Positions 7,344-16,174 of a stretch of 40,643 nt of DNA are shown here, piece by piece. The first letter of the stretch is position 1. Every line of letters starts with the position of its first letter. The position numbers and the translations under genes were made by a program. The DNA is from Planctomycetota bacterium (GTDB lineage: Bacteria > Planctomycetota > UBA8108 > JACQVS01): the NCBI GenBank assembly GCA_028280485.1, contig JANQLS010000013.1, forward strand, positions 1-40,643. Reading direction: 5' to 3'. Under the pieces are notes generated by a model that made no database searches, was not told the origin of the DNA, and saw only the letters and a program-made list of their open reading frames with translations.

Positions 7344-8603
7344 ATGACTAAGAAACAACCTTCGAGACGTCACTTCATCAAGTCATCTATCGTTGCGGCC
7401 GGTTCCAGTTCACTCTTAGCTTCTTCTACGGCACTTGGAAGGGGTCAACGCAAACCTCTGATGGCTTACGTGGGAACGTTTAGCGCCCCTCTTCAGGATG
7501 TTCTTCCTACTCAAGTTGATCTCCCCCCCGGAAATGGTCGTGGAATTCACATCTTTGAAGTGAATCGAGAAACGGGCGAACTCATTCCCAAGGGACACTT
7601 TGAACTAGGAACGAGCCCCAGCCGCCTCGCCATCAATGCCTCTGGTACGCGAATGTACTCAGCTAATGAGACGGATAAGGTCGGGGATACTAAAGAAGGA
7701 ACCGTGAGTTCCTTTGCTATCGACCCAGAGAACGGTCAACTCAAACGCCTCAACACTGTTCCTTCAGGAGGAGATGGCCCCACTTACGTCAGTATCCACC
7801 CCTCGAAAAAGTTTCTCTTGGTGGCAAACTACTTCGGAGGAACGATCGCCGTGCTTCCCATCCATGCCGACGGAACATTGGGGAAAGCCACTGATGTTAA
7901 AGTGGATGAAGGAAAGATCGGCCCCACTCGCGCAACGAACGCCCCTCCCGGAAGTTTCGCCTTCAGTGGCCACGATCGCACTCACGCTCACATGATTCAA
8001 CCGGATCCGTCCGGCCGCTTCGTTCTTCATGTCGACTTGGGCTTAGACAAGATCTTCATCTGGAAGTTCGATGAAAAAACGGGAACTCTGAGCCCTACGA
8101 AGCAAGGCTTCGTTTCTCTCCCTCCCGGGGATGGGCCACGCCACTTCAATTTCCATCCTCATGGTCATTGGTTGTACTCTCTTCAAGAAGAAGGCTCTAC
8201 AATTGCTCTTTTCGATTACGAGGACCATACGGGTAAACTCACTCACCGAAAGACGGTTTCCTCTTTGCCTCCAGGTTACAAGGGAAGCAACTTCTGCTCT
8301 GAGATTTTAATTTCAGCGGATGGAAACTATGTCTACGTGGGAAACCGACTTCACGACGGTGTCGGCATCTTTAAAGTCGGAACAAAAGGCGAGCTCACCT
8401 ACGTCGGCGAGGAGTGGACCCGAGGCAATTACCCACGCTGCTTCAACTTTGATCCTACGGGTAATTTCTTTTATACCTGCAACCAACGAGCAGATAACTT
8501 AGCCACATTTAGAGTGAATAAAAAGACAGGCCTGCTCGACTTCACCGGGAATTACACAGCGGTGGGAAATCCGTCTTGTATCGAGTTTTTGGATTTAGGG
8601 TAA
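7344..8603 (+). CDS. Tat-exported lactonase family protein (6-phosphogluconolactonase-like)
   Basis: 419-aa member of the Pgl-type seven-bladed propeller lactonase family (Lactonase, 7-bladed; PF10282). The N-terminus carries a twin-arginine signal (SRRHFIKSSIVAAGSSS), so the folded protein is probably exported. Family features include MAYVGTFS at the first blade, GDGPTYVSIHPS, HAHMIQPDPSGRFVLHVDLG, GDGPRHFNFHPHG and GNYPRCFNFDPTG. True cytoplasmic phosphogluconolactonases lack Tat signals, so the substrate is more likely an extracellular sugar lactone. It directly follows the VCBS gene (7-bp gap). A REP-like element starts two bases after its TAA stop. Confidence 0.85.
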   Translation: MTKKQPSRRHFIKSSIVAAGSSSLLASSTALGRGQRKPLMAYVGTFSAPLQDVLPTQVDLPPGNGRGIHIFEVNRETGELIPKGHFELGTSPSRLAINASGTRMYSANETDKVGDTKEGTVSSFAIDPENGQLKRLNTVPSGGDGPTYVSIHPSKKFLLVANYFGGTIAVLPIHADGTLGKATDVKVDEGKIGPTRATNAPPGSFAFSGHDRTHAHMIQPDPSGRFVLHVDLGLDKIFIWKFDEKTGTLSPTKQGFVSLPPGDGPRHFNFHPHGHWLYSLQEEGSTIALFDYEDHTGKLTHRKTVSSLPPGYKGSNFCSEILISADGNYVYVGNRLHDGVGIFKVGTKGELTYVGEEWTRGNYPRCFNFDPTGNFFYTCNQRADNLATFRVNKKTGLLDFTGNYTAVGNPSCIEFLDLG

Positions 8604-8605
8604 AC

Positions 8606-8758
8606 GTAGTCCGCACGTTCCACGTGCGGCCTTCCCCAACTTCCCCATTTAATTTATGAATCGAATGACTCCTTAAATGGGAGACTCGATTCGGCAATAA
8701 AGATCCAAAAGTTGGTCCTCGTCGTTTGGGAAATCCGCACGTGGAACATGCGGACTAC
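8606..8758. repeat. Inverted pair of REP-like hairpins (BIME-like element)
   Basis: The left REP is 8606-8629: GTAG foot, then CCGCACGT/ACGTGCGG with loop TCC. The right REP is 8735-8758, the same unit inverted, with one wobble pair and ending in GACTAC. Between them, inner inverted repeats nest or interlock: CCAACTT 8636-8642 with AAGTTGG 8709-8715, CCCATTTAA 8644-8652 with TTAAATGGG 8673-8681, and GAATCGA 8658-8664 with TCGATTC 8686-8692. It fills the whole gap between the convergent lactonase and sulfatase genes; the sulfatase stop codon (8757-8755) is the TAG of the right GTAG foot. Confidence 0.85.
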
Positions 8759-10497
8759 CGATCCAAGCGCTCCAAAAAGACGTGATAAGGAATAGTAGGT
8801 TTGTCTGACGCGGTAAAGACGACTTTCAAATTTTTGTCACCAGGACCAATGGTAATCTTCTTAAAGACCACTTCATCGGCCAGCGCGGGATTATCGACAG
8901 TAAACTTCTCTTTACCGATCTCAAGGTGAACAGGGCCCGCATGGATTTTTGATTTAGCAAGAACCCTGACGCGGAACGAACGAGTCCCTTCAAACCGTAA
9001 CCACCACTCTCCCTGAGTTCCCCAGCCTCGCCCAGCCAACCTCCGCCAATCTTGTTGAGTGAGGTAGGTCACCGTCTCTTTGTCATTCCCGACCACGATC
9101 CGAGGTGGATCGTAGTTGTTAGGCCGGGTTGAACCGACATCTTTAAACCAGGCAACGTATTGAGCTTTCAGATCGTTCGTAATTTGAGGGTGCTGTTCAA
9201 CTAAATTCTTTTGTTCTTTCGGGTCGTTGATGAGATCGAATAACTCAAAAGGAACATCGGGTGAAGGTTGTTGTTTCCCAAATCCGGTAGCCCGGCGAAG
9301 CTTCCATCGAGGGCCGATCACGGCGATGTGATGGTAAAGGATCGGTCGGTCCCCGCGATGAGATTGAATGAAGATCGTTCGATCCTTCCAAGCGGGATTT
9401 CTGCCTTCCAAGTAAGGAAGCAAACTTCTGCCATCAATTTTTACACCCTTAGGCATCTCCAAACCAGCAGCTTCAATGAGCGTCGGCATGATATCGATAT
9501 GAGCACCGATCTTCTTAACGACAGTTCCGGCTTGAAGGCGTTGAGGCCAGCGTACGTAGAATGGAGAGCGAATCCCCCCTTCATGAACTTGAGTTTTTGT
9601 ACCCACCATCGGACCGACGAACCGAGCCATCTGCGGACCGTTATCGTGCAAATAAATCACGATTGTTTTTTTATCGAGTCCCGTTGCTTTTAAATGCTGA
9701 GTCACTTTCCCTACGTTCTCATCGATGTTTTCCACCATCGCAAACACTCGAACGATGTTCTCGTAGTGACGGGGGTTCGCTTTGAGAGGAGCTAAATCCT
9801 TCGATTTATACTTTTGGTAGAGCTTCTCGGGGACATCGTGAAAGGGTCCATGAGGAGCATTCGTGGGTAAAAAGATGAAGAAGGGCTTTTTATCTTTTTG
9901 ACTTTTTTTAATGAACTCAATCGAAGCATCAAAATAAACGTCTGTACAGTAACCCTTCGTTTTCACCGGTTTGCCATTTTTAAAGAGGATGGCATCGGTA
10001 TAGCGACGTTCATTTTCTTTCGGTTCCGATGGTTGAGCTAAGCCTCCACCGAGGTGAATAAGAGATTCATCGAAACCCTGGTCGATGGGTCGTAAGGGAT
10101 AGCAATCTCCTAAGTGCCACTTTCCGAAAATACCCGTGGCGTAACCATCCTTATGAAGCACTTCGGCGAGTGTAATCTCTTCGGTATCCATCATGGCCCG
10201 CCCCACCCAAGTATCGATCGCACGCGTACGGAAGTTATACCTTCCCGTCATCAGGGCGGCTCGAGTGGGAGCACAAACAGGGTTCACATAGAATCTTTCA
10301 ACGGAAGCACTTTCGCGTGCAAGTTGATCGATGTGGGGTGTTTCTAAGACCGGATTCCCAGTGATGCCCAAATCTCCGTAGCCTTGGTCATCGGTGATGA
10401 TCACGATAATATTGGGGCGTGATTCAACCGAATCCAACCGTGAAGAAATAAAGAGCAAAAACACCATGCAACAGGAGAGAGAGCGAGAGAAAGTCAT
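8755..10497 (-). CDS. Secreted sulfatase (type I, formylglycine-dependent)
   Basis: 580-aa arylsulfatase-A-like S1 sulfatase that hydrolyses sulfate esters, probably on glycans, in the periplasm or outside the cell. A signal peptide (about 1-26) precedes the metal-binding IVIITDDQGYGD (Asp36, Asp37) and the C75-A-P-T-R79 motif (CxPxR), whose Cys is matured to formylglycine by a sulfatase-modifying enzyme not seen here. GKWHLGD, a histidine-containing TNAPHGPF, LHDNGPQ and HEGGIRSPFYVRWP are further family motifs. About 110 residues beyond the catalytic domain form a beta-rich C-terminal extension. The ribosome site is weak. The stop codon is contributed by a REP foot. The substrate cannot be read from the sequence; a fucose-rich sulfated glycan is a guess from the nearby fucD. 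Confidence 0.93.
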   Translation of the reverse strand: MTFSRSLSCCMVFLLFISSRLDSVESRPNIIVIITDDQGYGDLGITGNPVLETPHIDQLARESASVERFYVNPVCAPTRAALMTGRYNFRTRAIDTWVGRAMMDTEEITLAEVLHKDGYATGIFGKWHLGDCYPLRPIDQGFDESLIHLGGGLAQPSEPKENERRYTDAILFKNGKPVKTKGYCTDVYFDASIEFIKKSQKDKKPFFIFLPTNAPHGPFHDVPEKLYQKYKSKDLAPLKANPRHYENIVRVFAMVENIDENVGKVTQHLKATGLDKKTIVIYLHDNGPQMARFVGPMVGTKTQVHEGGIRSPFYVRWPQRLQAGTVVKKIGAHIDIMPTLIEAAGLEMPKGVKIDGRSLLPYLEGRNPAWKDRTIFIQSHRGDRPILYHHIAVIGPRWKLRRATGFGKQQPSPDVPFELFDLINDPKEQKNLVEQHPQITNDLKAQYVAWFKDVGSTRPNNYDPPRIVVGNDKETVTYLTQQDWRRLAGRGWGTQGEWWLRFEGTRSFRVRVLAKSKIHAGPVHLEIGKEKFTVDNPALADEVVFKKITIGPGDKNLKVVFTASDKPTIPYHVFLERLDR

Positions 10498-10591
10498 TTC
10501 TAAGATCTACCTGAATGAAGATAAATTGAGCTGGAACCAAGAACATAGATGCAAAACAGTAAATGAATTAAATTCGATATACCGACATAAA

Positions 10592-10629
10592 AACAAGCCC
10601 ATTCTTAATAACTTAAGAATGGGCTTGTT
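10592..10629 (-). terminator. Intrinsic terminator of the discoidin/dockerin gene
   Basis: A perfect 17-bp inverted repeat (10592-10608 with 10613-10629, loop TAAC) lies about 58 nt past the stop at 10687. On the minus strand it is followed by TTTTTAT. The arms are AACAAGCCCATTCTTAA and its complement. Confidence 0.85.
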
Positions 10630-10686
10630 CTAAGTTAGCAGTAAGCAATTATCAATTCGTAAGAAAAGGCTTACTCCTATCGCTCA

Positions 10687-13600
10687 TTAAGCATCGCAGT
10701 TATCTGGAGGCGTTTCGCAACCGAGTTCGCCTCCCACATCGGCATGGTCCTCAGTAGGATCAACACCACAGGTGTCTTTACCAGGAGCCGGTGGAGCGGG
10801 ATCGCCCAAGAATTGATGCGACAAGTTACCGATTGGATCGGTCAGTTCGATCTTTCCATTATCATCGAAATCACAGGCATCGAAACATGGAGGATCGTAG
10901 GTTCCTAAGAATTGGAACGAGAGATTGTTGACGCAGTCAGTGATCTCTAACCGACCATTACCATCGACATCCCCTCGGCGGAACTTAGCACCGGTTTCAA
11001 CGACAACAACTTCAGAACAGGTGGCGTCATCAGCTTCATCGTCACACGTCGTAACATCGTCAACTGAAACGGAGATCGTCCATGAACCTTCTCCGAGTTC
11101 GAAGGAAGCTTCCGGATTGCCAATTTGAGGACCGACGGTGACGGAATCACCACCTTCATTTTCAGCCGTGAAGGTGTAGATAATCGAATCGTTACTATCG
11201 TCACTAGCATCGGCAACAACACCATAAGTTCCGACTCCACCCTCTTCTGGAGGAGTGATGGTCAAACCTGAACAATGAGTATCACCTTCTTCAGGACAGA
11301 TGCGTTCGCTTTGATTAACGATGACTTCACCGAGTGAAAGCACCGTGGCTTCATCATCATTCCCTTGTCCATCAGAGCCAGAGAAATCATCATCGGGAGT
11401 TCGCTCGATCCGAACGGCATGCCCGAAGAAGGTTTGACCAAATTCTGAAACAAGATCGAGAGTGACAAGTTCAACTCCCAAGGGGAATCGATTGCCATTG
11501 ACTTCAAAACCGAGATCGTTCTCAGGATTGAGGAGAGGTGAAGTAAAGACGACATCTCCATTTTCATCCAGAATGAATACGGTGAGATCCCTCATTCGAG
11601 ACCCACAACAGTTGTCGCGGTTATGAATAATAATACTCGCGATATCGTAACCCTGGTCGAGATCCACTTGCCACCATGAAGGATCAGGGAAGACGTCATT
11701 GGCTTCAGTATGTGTGAAGTTGGCGGTGTTGCCATCGATTGCGATTTCAGCGGGGAAGCCAAAACCAATCGAGCTTTGAGTAGCCGTTCCACCCAGAGCA
11801 ACGTTTTCACCGAGCTCAACGGTATAGGTATCAGAACATGTGGCATCATCAGCAACATCTTCACAGATAGGACTGTCGTCGGTGGTGACACTGATCGTCC
11901 ACGTTCCTAAGCCTAAGTTCATGCTGGCTTCACTGATTAAATCTTGGGGGCCAACGGTAATCACTGTACCTTCTTCATTTTCAGCGGTGAAGGTGTAACT
12001 GATGACATCTTCAGAGTCATCCACTCCCTCAACTGAAATGAGGTGCAAGCCGGGTCCTCCACCTTCAGGAGGAGTGATCGTCAAACCTGAACAGTGAGTG
12101 TCCCCTTCTTCGGGGCAGGAAACAGCTTCGAAGACTTCAACCTCACCGATGGAAAGAACGGTGGCTTCATCGTCGTTACCCACTCCGTCAGAACCGGAAA
12201 GGTCTTCATCGGGGATTCTCGTGATCCGAACGATTTTACCGTTCACATTTCCACCCGTCAGGGCGAAGAGATCTAAGGTAATCGAAGGAGGGCCAAGAGG
12301 CTGGCGATTTCCGTGAATGTCAAATCCAAGATCGTTTTCTGGATTCAATAAATCAGAGACGTAGACCTCATTACGATCTCCATCCATGATCGTCACCATG
12401 ATGTCTCTCAGACGAGATCCACAACAGTTGCCTCGATTGTGGATGACAATTCTAGAAATATCGTCGGCTTCGCCCAATTCCACTTCCCACCAAGATGGAT
12501 CAGGAAGCTCAGCGGCAGCTTGAGTGTGAGTGAAGTTTGCGAGGTTGCCATCGATGGCGAGGCCGGCATTGAATCCACCCAAGGTTGAACTTTGAGTTGC
12601 AACCGCACCGGGACGCTTGGTGAGATCTGGATCAGGAGGAGGCAGGGGGCCACTTCCAAAAGCTTGAACTTCAGCTAATGAAAGGAAGAACTGACCGGGG
12701 AAATCGGCTTCGACTCCTAAGCGTTCAACTCGAATGACTGAAACATTAAGTAGAGTTTCACCAGGATCGACGAGGATAGGATTCGTCGTAGGCGCTGATC
12801 CGTCTTCAAGTAAAACTTGGCTGAAGATTTCAACTCGATTGTCATCTCCATCCAGTTCAAAAGCCGTCACCTTGAAATTGGTCAAGCGGTTAGAGCAACA
12901 ATCCGTCCTATTCCAGATCGAGATCAAATTGATTTCGCTGGGACCGACGAGATTCACTTCCCAGGAAGGTGCAGCATCTCCCGTATTCGTGTGGGAAACG
13001 GATCCTTGAGGGTAGACACCATTCGTGTTTCCATCGTTAGCTCTTGAAGCTACACCACCGAAGCCTTCTGACGATGCTACGGCAACTCCAAAGCGAGCCA
13101 TATTGAGACCAGGAACAATCAGATCGACGGGATCGGTTTGAACATCGGGACTCGCGCCACCATTTGAAATCAAGACGCTGTAAGCACCTTCATCTTCAAC
13201 TTGAATATCCGTTAACTCGAGAGAGGCACCCGTTGCTCCGGGGATATCATCTCCATCGACACTCCACTGGTAAGTTAACTCACCGGGACCCGAAGCATCG
13301 ACGCTGAAGGTGTAACTGGATCCAACTTCGACGATGGCTCCTTGAGGAGCTCCTAATACAGCAATCTCTTGGAGCTGTGCGAAGACTTCAACTTCACCGA
13401 GAGAGAGAACTCCTCCATTGGCATCACCTTCCAAGGGAATACGGCTGACCTGAACGGTTTGACCGGTGATGGGGCCTCCCTCTAAAGCAACGAGATCAAT
13501 CTCAAGGAATTCAGGATTCGGAATTCCGTTCGCTTCATTGAGAATCGCTGAGGTGTAAACTGCAGTACCTCCATCATCGAGAATCGTGATGACGATATCA

Positions 13601-13893
13601 CGCAATCGTTCTCCACAACAACTATCACGGTTATGGGCAACGACTCTTTCGATATCATAGAGCTGACCTAAGTCGACTTCCCAAGTAGGATCAGCATCAT
13701 CGGGTAAGGTATGTGTGAAGTTACCTAAATTTCCATCGATACCATTCCCAGGGGGACCGGCGGGGTGACTCGTCGTTTGGCTAGCTGTTCCCCCGAGGGC
13801 AACATTGACAGCTTGAGCGTTGAGCTCAGCTAATGAAAAAGCGGTGATCGCTACTGCGACCAAGAAGCTTTTAAAAAATGCAGATCGTCTCAT
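10687..13893 (-). CDS. Secreted multidomain F5/8 type C (discoidin), Ig-like, dockerin-like protein
   Basis: 1068-aa extracellular protein. The ATG at 13893 is preferred over 13899 because AGGAGGT lies 8 nt from it but only 2 nt from the earlier ATG. Residues (numbered from the upstream Met): signal to 29; discoidin domains at about 31-176, 265-415, 428-592 and 698-863; an Ig-like domain at about 178-262; two near-identical 100-aa modules at about 594-697 and 867-971, each opening CPEEGDTHCSGLTITPPE; and a dockerin-like domain at 973-1070 with calcium loops DVDGNGRLEITD and DFDDNGKIELTD and a Cys-containing tail. Discoidin domains usually bind carbohydrate. Each carries a vicinal Cys-Cys (CCGERLRD-type). 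It is likely cell-surface or secreted and glycan-binding; no catalytic domain is visible. Confidence 0.88.
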   Translation of the reverse strand: MRRSAFFKSFLVAVAITAFSLAELNAQAVNVALGGTASQTTSHPAGPPGNGIDGNLGNFTHTLPDDADPTWEVDLGQLYDIERVVAHNRDSCCGERLRDIVITILDDGGTAVYTSAILNEANGIPNPEFLEIDLVALEGGPITGQTVQVSRIPLEGDANGGVLSLGEVEVFAQLQEIAVLGAPQGAIVEVGSSYTFSVDASGPGELTYQWSVDGDDIPGATGASLELTDIQVEDEGAYSVLISNGGASPDVQTDPVDLIVPGLNMARFGVAVASSEGFGGVASRANDGNTNGVYPQGSVSHTNTGDAAPSWEVNLVGPSEINLISIWNRTDCCSNRLTNFKVTAFELDGDDNRVEIFSQVLLEDGSAPTTNPILVDPGETLLNVSVIRVERLGVEADFPGQFFLSLAEVQAFGSGPLPPPDPDLTKRPGAVATQSSTLGGFNAGLAIDGNLANFTHTQAAAELPDPSWWEVELGEADDISRIVIHNRGNCCGSRLRDIMVTIMDGDRNEVYVSDLLNPENDLGFDIHGNRQPLGPPSITLDLFALTGGNVNGKIVRITRIPDEDLSGSDGVGNDDEATVLSIGEVEVFEAVSCPEEGDTHCSGLTITPPEGGGPGLHLISVEGVDDSEDVISYTFTAENEEGTVITVGPQDLISEASMNLGLGTWTISVTTDDSPICEDVADDATCSDTYTVELGENVALGGTATQSSIGFGFPAEIAIDGNTANFTHTEANDVFPDPSWWQVDLDQGYDIASIIIHNRDNCCGSRMRDLTVFILDENGDVVFTSPLLNPENDLGFEVNGNRFPLGVELVTLDLVSEFGQTFFGHAVRIERTPDDDFSGSDGQGNDDEATVLSLGEVIVNQSERICPEEGDTHCSGLTITPPEEGGVGTYGVVADASDDSNDSIIYTFTAENEGGDSVTVGPQIGNPEASFELGEGSWTISVSVDDVTTCDDEADDATCSEVVVVETGAKFRRGDVDGNGRLEITDCVNNLSFQFLGTYDPPCFDACDFDDNGKIELTDPIGNLSHQFLGDPAPPAPGKDTCGVDPTEDHADVGGELGCETPPDNCDA

Positions 13894-14371
13894 ACCCATT
13901 TACCTCCTGAGTAATGTTGTGTTGTATTCTGCAAGACCATTTATTCCAGAACCTTCAGCCTACCAGATTTATCCTCTACGCCTGCCGATGAAATGCTTAA
14001 ACTTGTAAGATGAAATGCCTCTTAAGAAGTGGAGTTTCACCTCTTTTGATCTCTTAGTTGAATTCAGGGTTCAAGAGGAGAAATGAATCAGAAAATTCAA
14101 CTTTGAAAAGTAAGTTGATGGGGCTCACCAATTGAATAAGAATTCAGCTCAGAGGTTTAAAAAAACACTTAAATCCTTTTAAATAAAAGCCTTAAAAATA
14201 TCTCGGCAAACTTAGCTTTGCCTTAAAGGTTACTCTGGATAGCAAAGTATTTTTATAGTAAGCTACTTCACTTAAATTCTTAGATTAGAAACGCCTAGTC
14301 GAACTAACGTGATTTAGTATAGACAAGAGTTCATATTATCAATTTAGGTTAATAAGAAAGCTGGGTCTTTA
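13894..14371. other. Intergenic region between divergent genes
   Basis: This AT-rich stretch of about 478 bp holds the ribosome site of the discoidin gene (AGGAGGT at about 13902-13908, minus strand) and presumably both promoters. No ORF, RNA gene or strong repeat was found in it. Confidence 0.4.
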
Positions 14372-15145
14372 ATGGGTATTTTCAAAGACATCGATAATCT
14401 CCTCCGGGGAAAAACGCTAAGCCAGGAAGGCTTAAAGGAAGGGCGGATTCAAATCCCGCTCTCGAATTTGATCATCGCAGCCGTATTGATGGGAGCGATC
14501 TACGGAGTTTGTATGGGAGTCTTCTCAGCCGCTCATCATAAACCCGCCGAATTTAATCAAATTTGGGCAAGCGCGATCAAAGTTCCCCTCCTCTTTTGCT
14601 TTACCTTGATGATCACCTTTCCATCCCTCTATGTCTTTTCAGCCCTGGCCGGCTCACGATTGGGGTTTGTTGATACGATTAAACTTTTAGTGGGTTGCAT
14701 CGCCGTCAATCTCGCCATCCTCGCAAGCTTCGGCTTGATTACAGTGTTCTTTACCTTCAGTACGGAGAGTTATCCTTTCATGATCACTCTCAATACATTC
14801 TTCTTCACTCTGTCGGGGATCATCAGCCTGGGCTTTCTGTGGAAAGTACTGATTAAAGTTTTCCTCAATCCGGCTTTCCCCCCCGTTCTTAATCCCGAAA
14901 AAGAAAACGAAGATTCTGAAGGCAAGCGAATCATCCCGCCCCCAATCGTCGAGAGTCAAAACGGAAAAGCCACTTCAGTTTTTTATATTTGGATGCTGAT
15001 CTACGGTATCATCGGTGCGCAAATGGGTTGGCTATTACGCCCCTTTATCGGTAAACCAGAATCGGAATTTTCCTTCTTCCGAGCGAAAGAATCCAATTTC
15101 TTTGAAGCCATCTTCAAAACTCTTCAAACTCTCCTCGAAAGTTAG
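14372..15145 (+). CDS. Multi-pass membrane protein, paralogue 1
   Basis: 257-aa inner-membrane protein with about five transmembrane helices (roughly 30-51, 68-92, 100-125, 133-160, 205-222) and a hydrophilic loop of about 40 residues before the last helix. It shares with the next gene a YGxxMGxFS motif in helix 1, a KVPxLL start to helix 2, and a GxQMGWxLRPFIGKP motif just after the last helix, followed by a FFR segment. These mark a family I do not recognise with certainty; similar sequences occur as conserved hypothetical membrane proteins in planctomycetes. The ribosome site is weak. The next gene starts on the very base after its TAG stop, so translation is probably coupled. Confidence 0.75.
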   Translation: MGIFKDIDNLLRGKTLSQEGLKEGRIQIPLSNLIIAAVLMGAIYGVCMGVFSAAHHKPAEFNQIWASAIKVPLLFCFTLMITFPSLYVFSALAGSRLGFVDTIKLLVGCIAVNLAILASFGLITVFFTFSTESYPFMITLNTFFFTLSGIISLGFLWKVLIKVFLNPAFPPVLNPEKENEDSEGKRIIPPPIVESQNGKATSVFYIWMLIYGIIGAQMGWLLRPFIGKPESEFSFFRAKESNFFEAIFKTLQTLLES

Positions 15146-15799
15146 TTGAAGCCAGTGGCCGTTCGCGACCTCCTTTATCAATCGGGGAAACACGACCTCG
15201 AACGTTCCCAAACCCCCTGGTTAGAACTCGTCCTGATTCTCTCAGTGGGTGGATTTATCTACGGTTGTGTGATGGGAGCTTTTAGCATCCGTTTCACTCA
15301 GATGCTTTATTCAGGACTCAAGGTCCCCTTTTTACTTCTGACGACGAGCTTCCTCTGCGTGCCGAGTTTCTTCGTGATCAACACGATCTTAGGCCTAAGA
15401 GATGACTTTGTTTTAGCCTGCCGAGGAATCGTTGCCGCTCAAGCCACGCTCGCTTTATGCTTGAGCTCTTTAGCCCCCATCACTTTGGTTCTTTATTTCT
15501 CAAGTGATAATTACTATTTAGCTCAACTCTTCAATGGGTTGCAATTTGCCATTGCCACCATCGGCGCTCAAATTGTGATCCACCGCCACTACCGTCGGTT
15601 AGTTCAAAAGAATCCGCGCCATCGTATCGCTCGTATCGCTTGGGGGATGACCTATATCTTTGTGGGAATACAAATGGGTTGGGTCCTGCGGCCCTTTATC
15701 GGTAAACCCGACATGGCTTCTCAGTTCTTCAGAGAAAAGGCCTGGAGCAACGCTTACATCGAACTCTACAAAATCGCACAGCGGTTTTTAGATTCCTGA
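15146..15799 (+). CDS. Multi-pass membrane protein, paralogue 2
   Basis: 217-aa paralogue of the preceding protein with about five membrane helices (roughly 25-45, 58-80, 90-117, 128-145, 170-190). It lacks the long hydrophilic loop of its neighbour. Shared motifs are YGCVMGAFS, KVPFLL and GIQMGWVLRPFIGKP. The start is set as TTG at 15146, directly after the upstream TAG; GTG at 15155 is an alternative. The tandem arrangement suggests duplication and perhaps a heteromeric complex. No transport or enzymatic motif is visible, so no function is proposed. Confidence 0.72.
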   Translation: MKPVAVRDLLYQSGKHDLERSQTPWLELVLILSVGGFIYGCVMGAFSIRFTQMLYSGLKVPFLLLTTSFLCVPSFFVINTILGLRDDFVLACRGIVAAQATLALCLSSLAPITLVLYFSSDNYYLAQLFNGLQFAIATIGAQIVIHRHYRRLVQKNPRHRIARIAWGMTYIFVGIQMGWVLRPFIGKPDMASQFFREKAWSNAYIELYKIAQRFLDS

Positions 15800-15826
15800 G
15801 TTGCCGTTCCGCTAATCCCCTTAACT

Positions 15827-15848
15827 AGCCCGAAGCGTCAGCGAGGGG
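15827..15848 (+). repeat. CCCGAAGC-type repeat
   Basis: AGCCCGAAGCGTCAGCGAGG followed by GG. The outer CCC/GGG and inner GC/GC pairs enclose a GAA/GA internal loop and a short apical loop. It lies 28 nt past the stop of the 15146-15799 gene. Relatives are at 5237, 5316, 24134 and 40502. Confidence 0.65.
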
Positions 15849-16033
15849 ATGAAACGTTGAATTGATATTAATTAGCTTGAATCTACGTTATGTGGATCTG
15901 ATTCAATCTCACCTATAAACAATTTTAATGCCGTCTTATTCTTTCATTCTTCAGGGCGTTCAATAAGTTTTCGATCTAGACCCAGCATGCATCTTTATTT
16001 AAACCTCTACGGACAGAATCATGTACCTGCTTC

Positions 16034-16060
16034 GTACGGCTCGAAGATCGGGCCTACTAC
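16034..16060 (-). repeat. Solitary REP-like hairpin
   Basis: On the minus strand GTAGTAG is followed by GGCCCGATCTTCGAGCC, a palindrome with one mismatch. It resembles the REP beside lpxR in foot, arm start and the GTAC that follows. It is not paired with a second copy nearby. Confidence 0.6.
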
Positions 16061-16098
16061 TGCAAGAGCCCAAATTATGGTGACTTTGGTTATAAAAA

Positions 16099-16132
16099 AA
16101 CGCGACTCACACTCTCTGGCATGAGTCGCGTT
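16099..16132 (-). terminator. Intrinsic terminator of the phytase-like gene
   Basis: AACGCGACTCA (16099-16109) and TGAGTCGCGTT (16122-16132) form an 11-bp stem with a 12-nt loop. On the minus strand it runs into TTTTTTTAT. It lies about 42 nt past the stop at 16175. Confidence 0.9.
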
Positions 16133-16174
16133 CGGCTTAAAGGTAGGTAGGGAGGTTAAGAAATTAATCGTCGA

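Larger units (their letters stand above)
15800..16174. other. Intergenic region between convergent genes
   Basis: It contains a CCCGAAGC-type repeat (15827-15848), a solitary REP-like hairpin (16034-16060) and the terminator of the minus-strand gene (16099-16132). No coding potential was seen. Confidence 0.6.
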
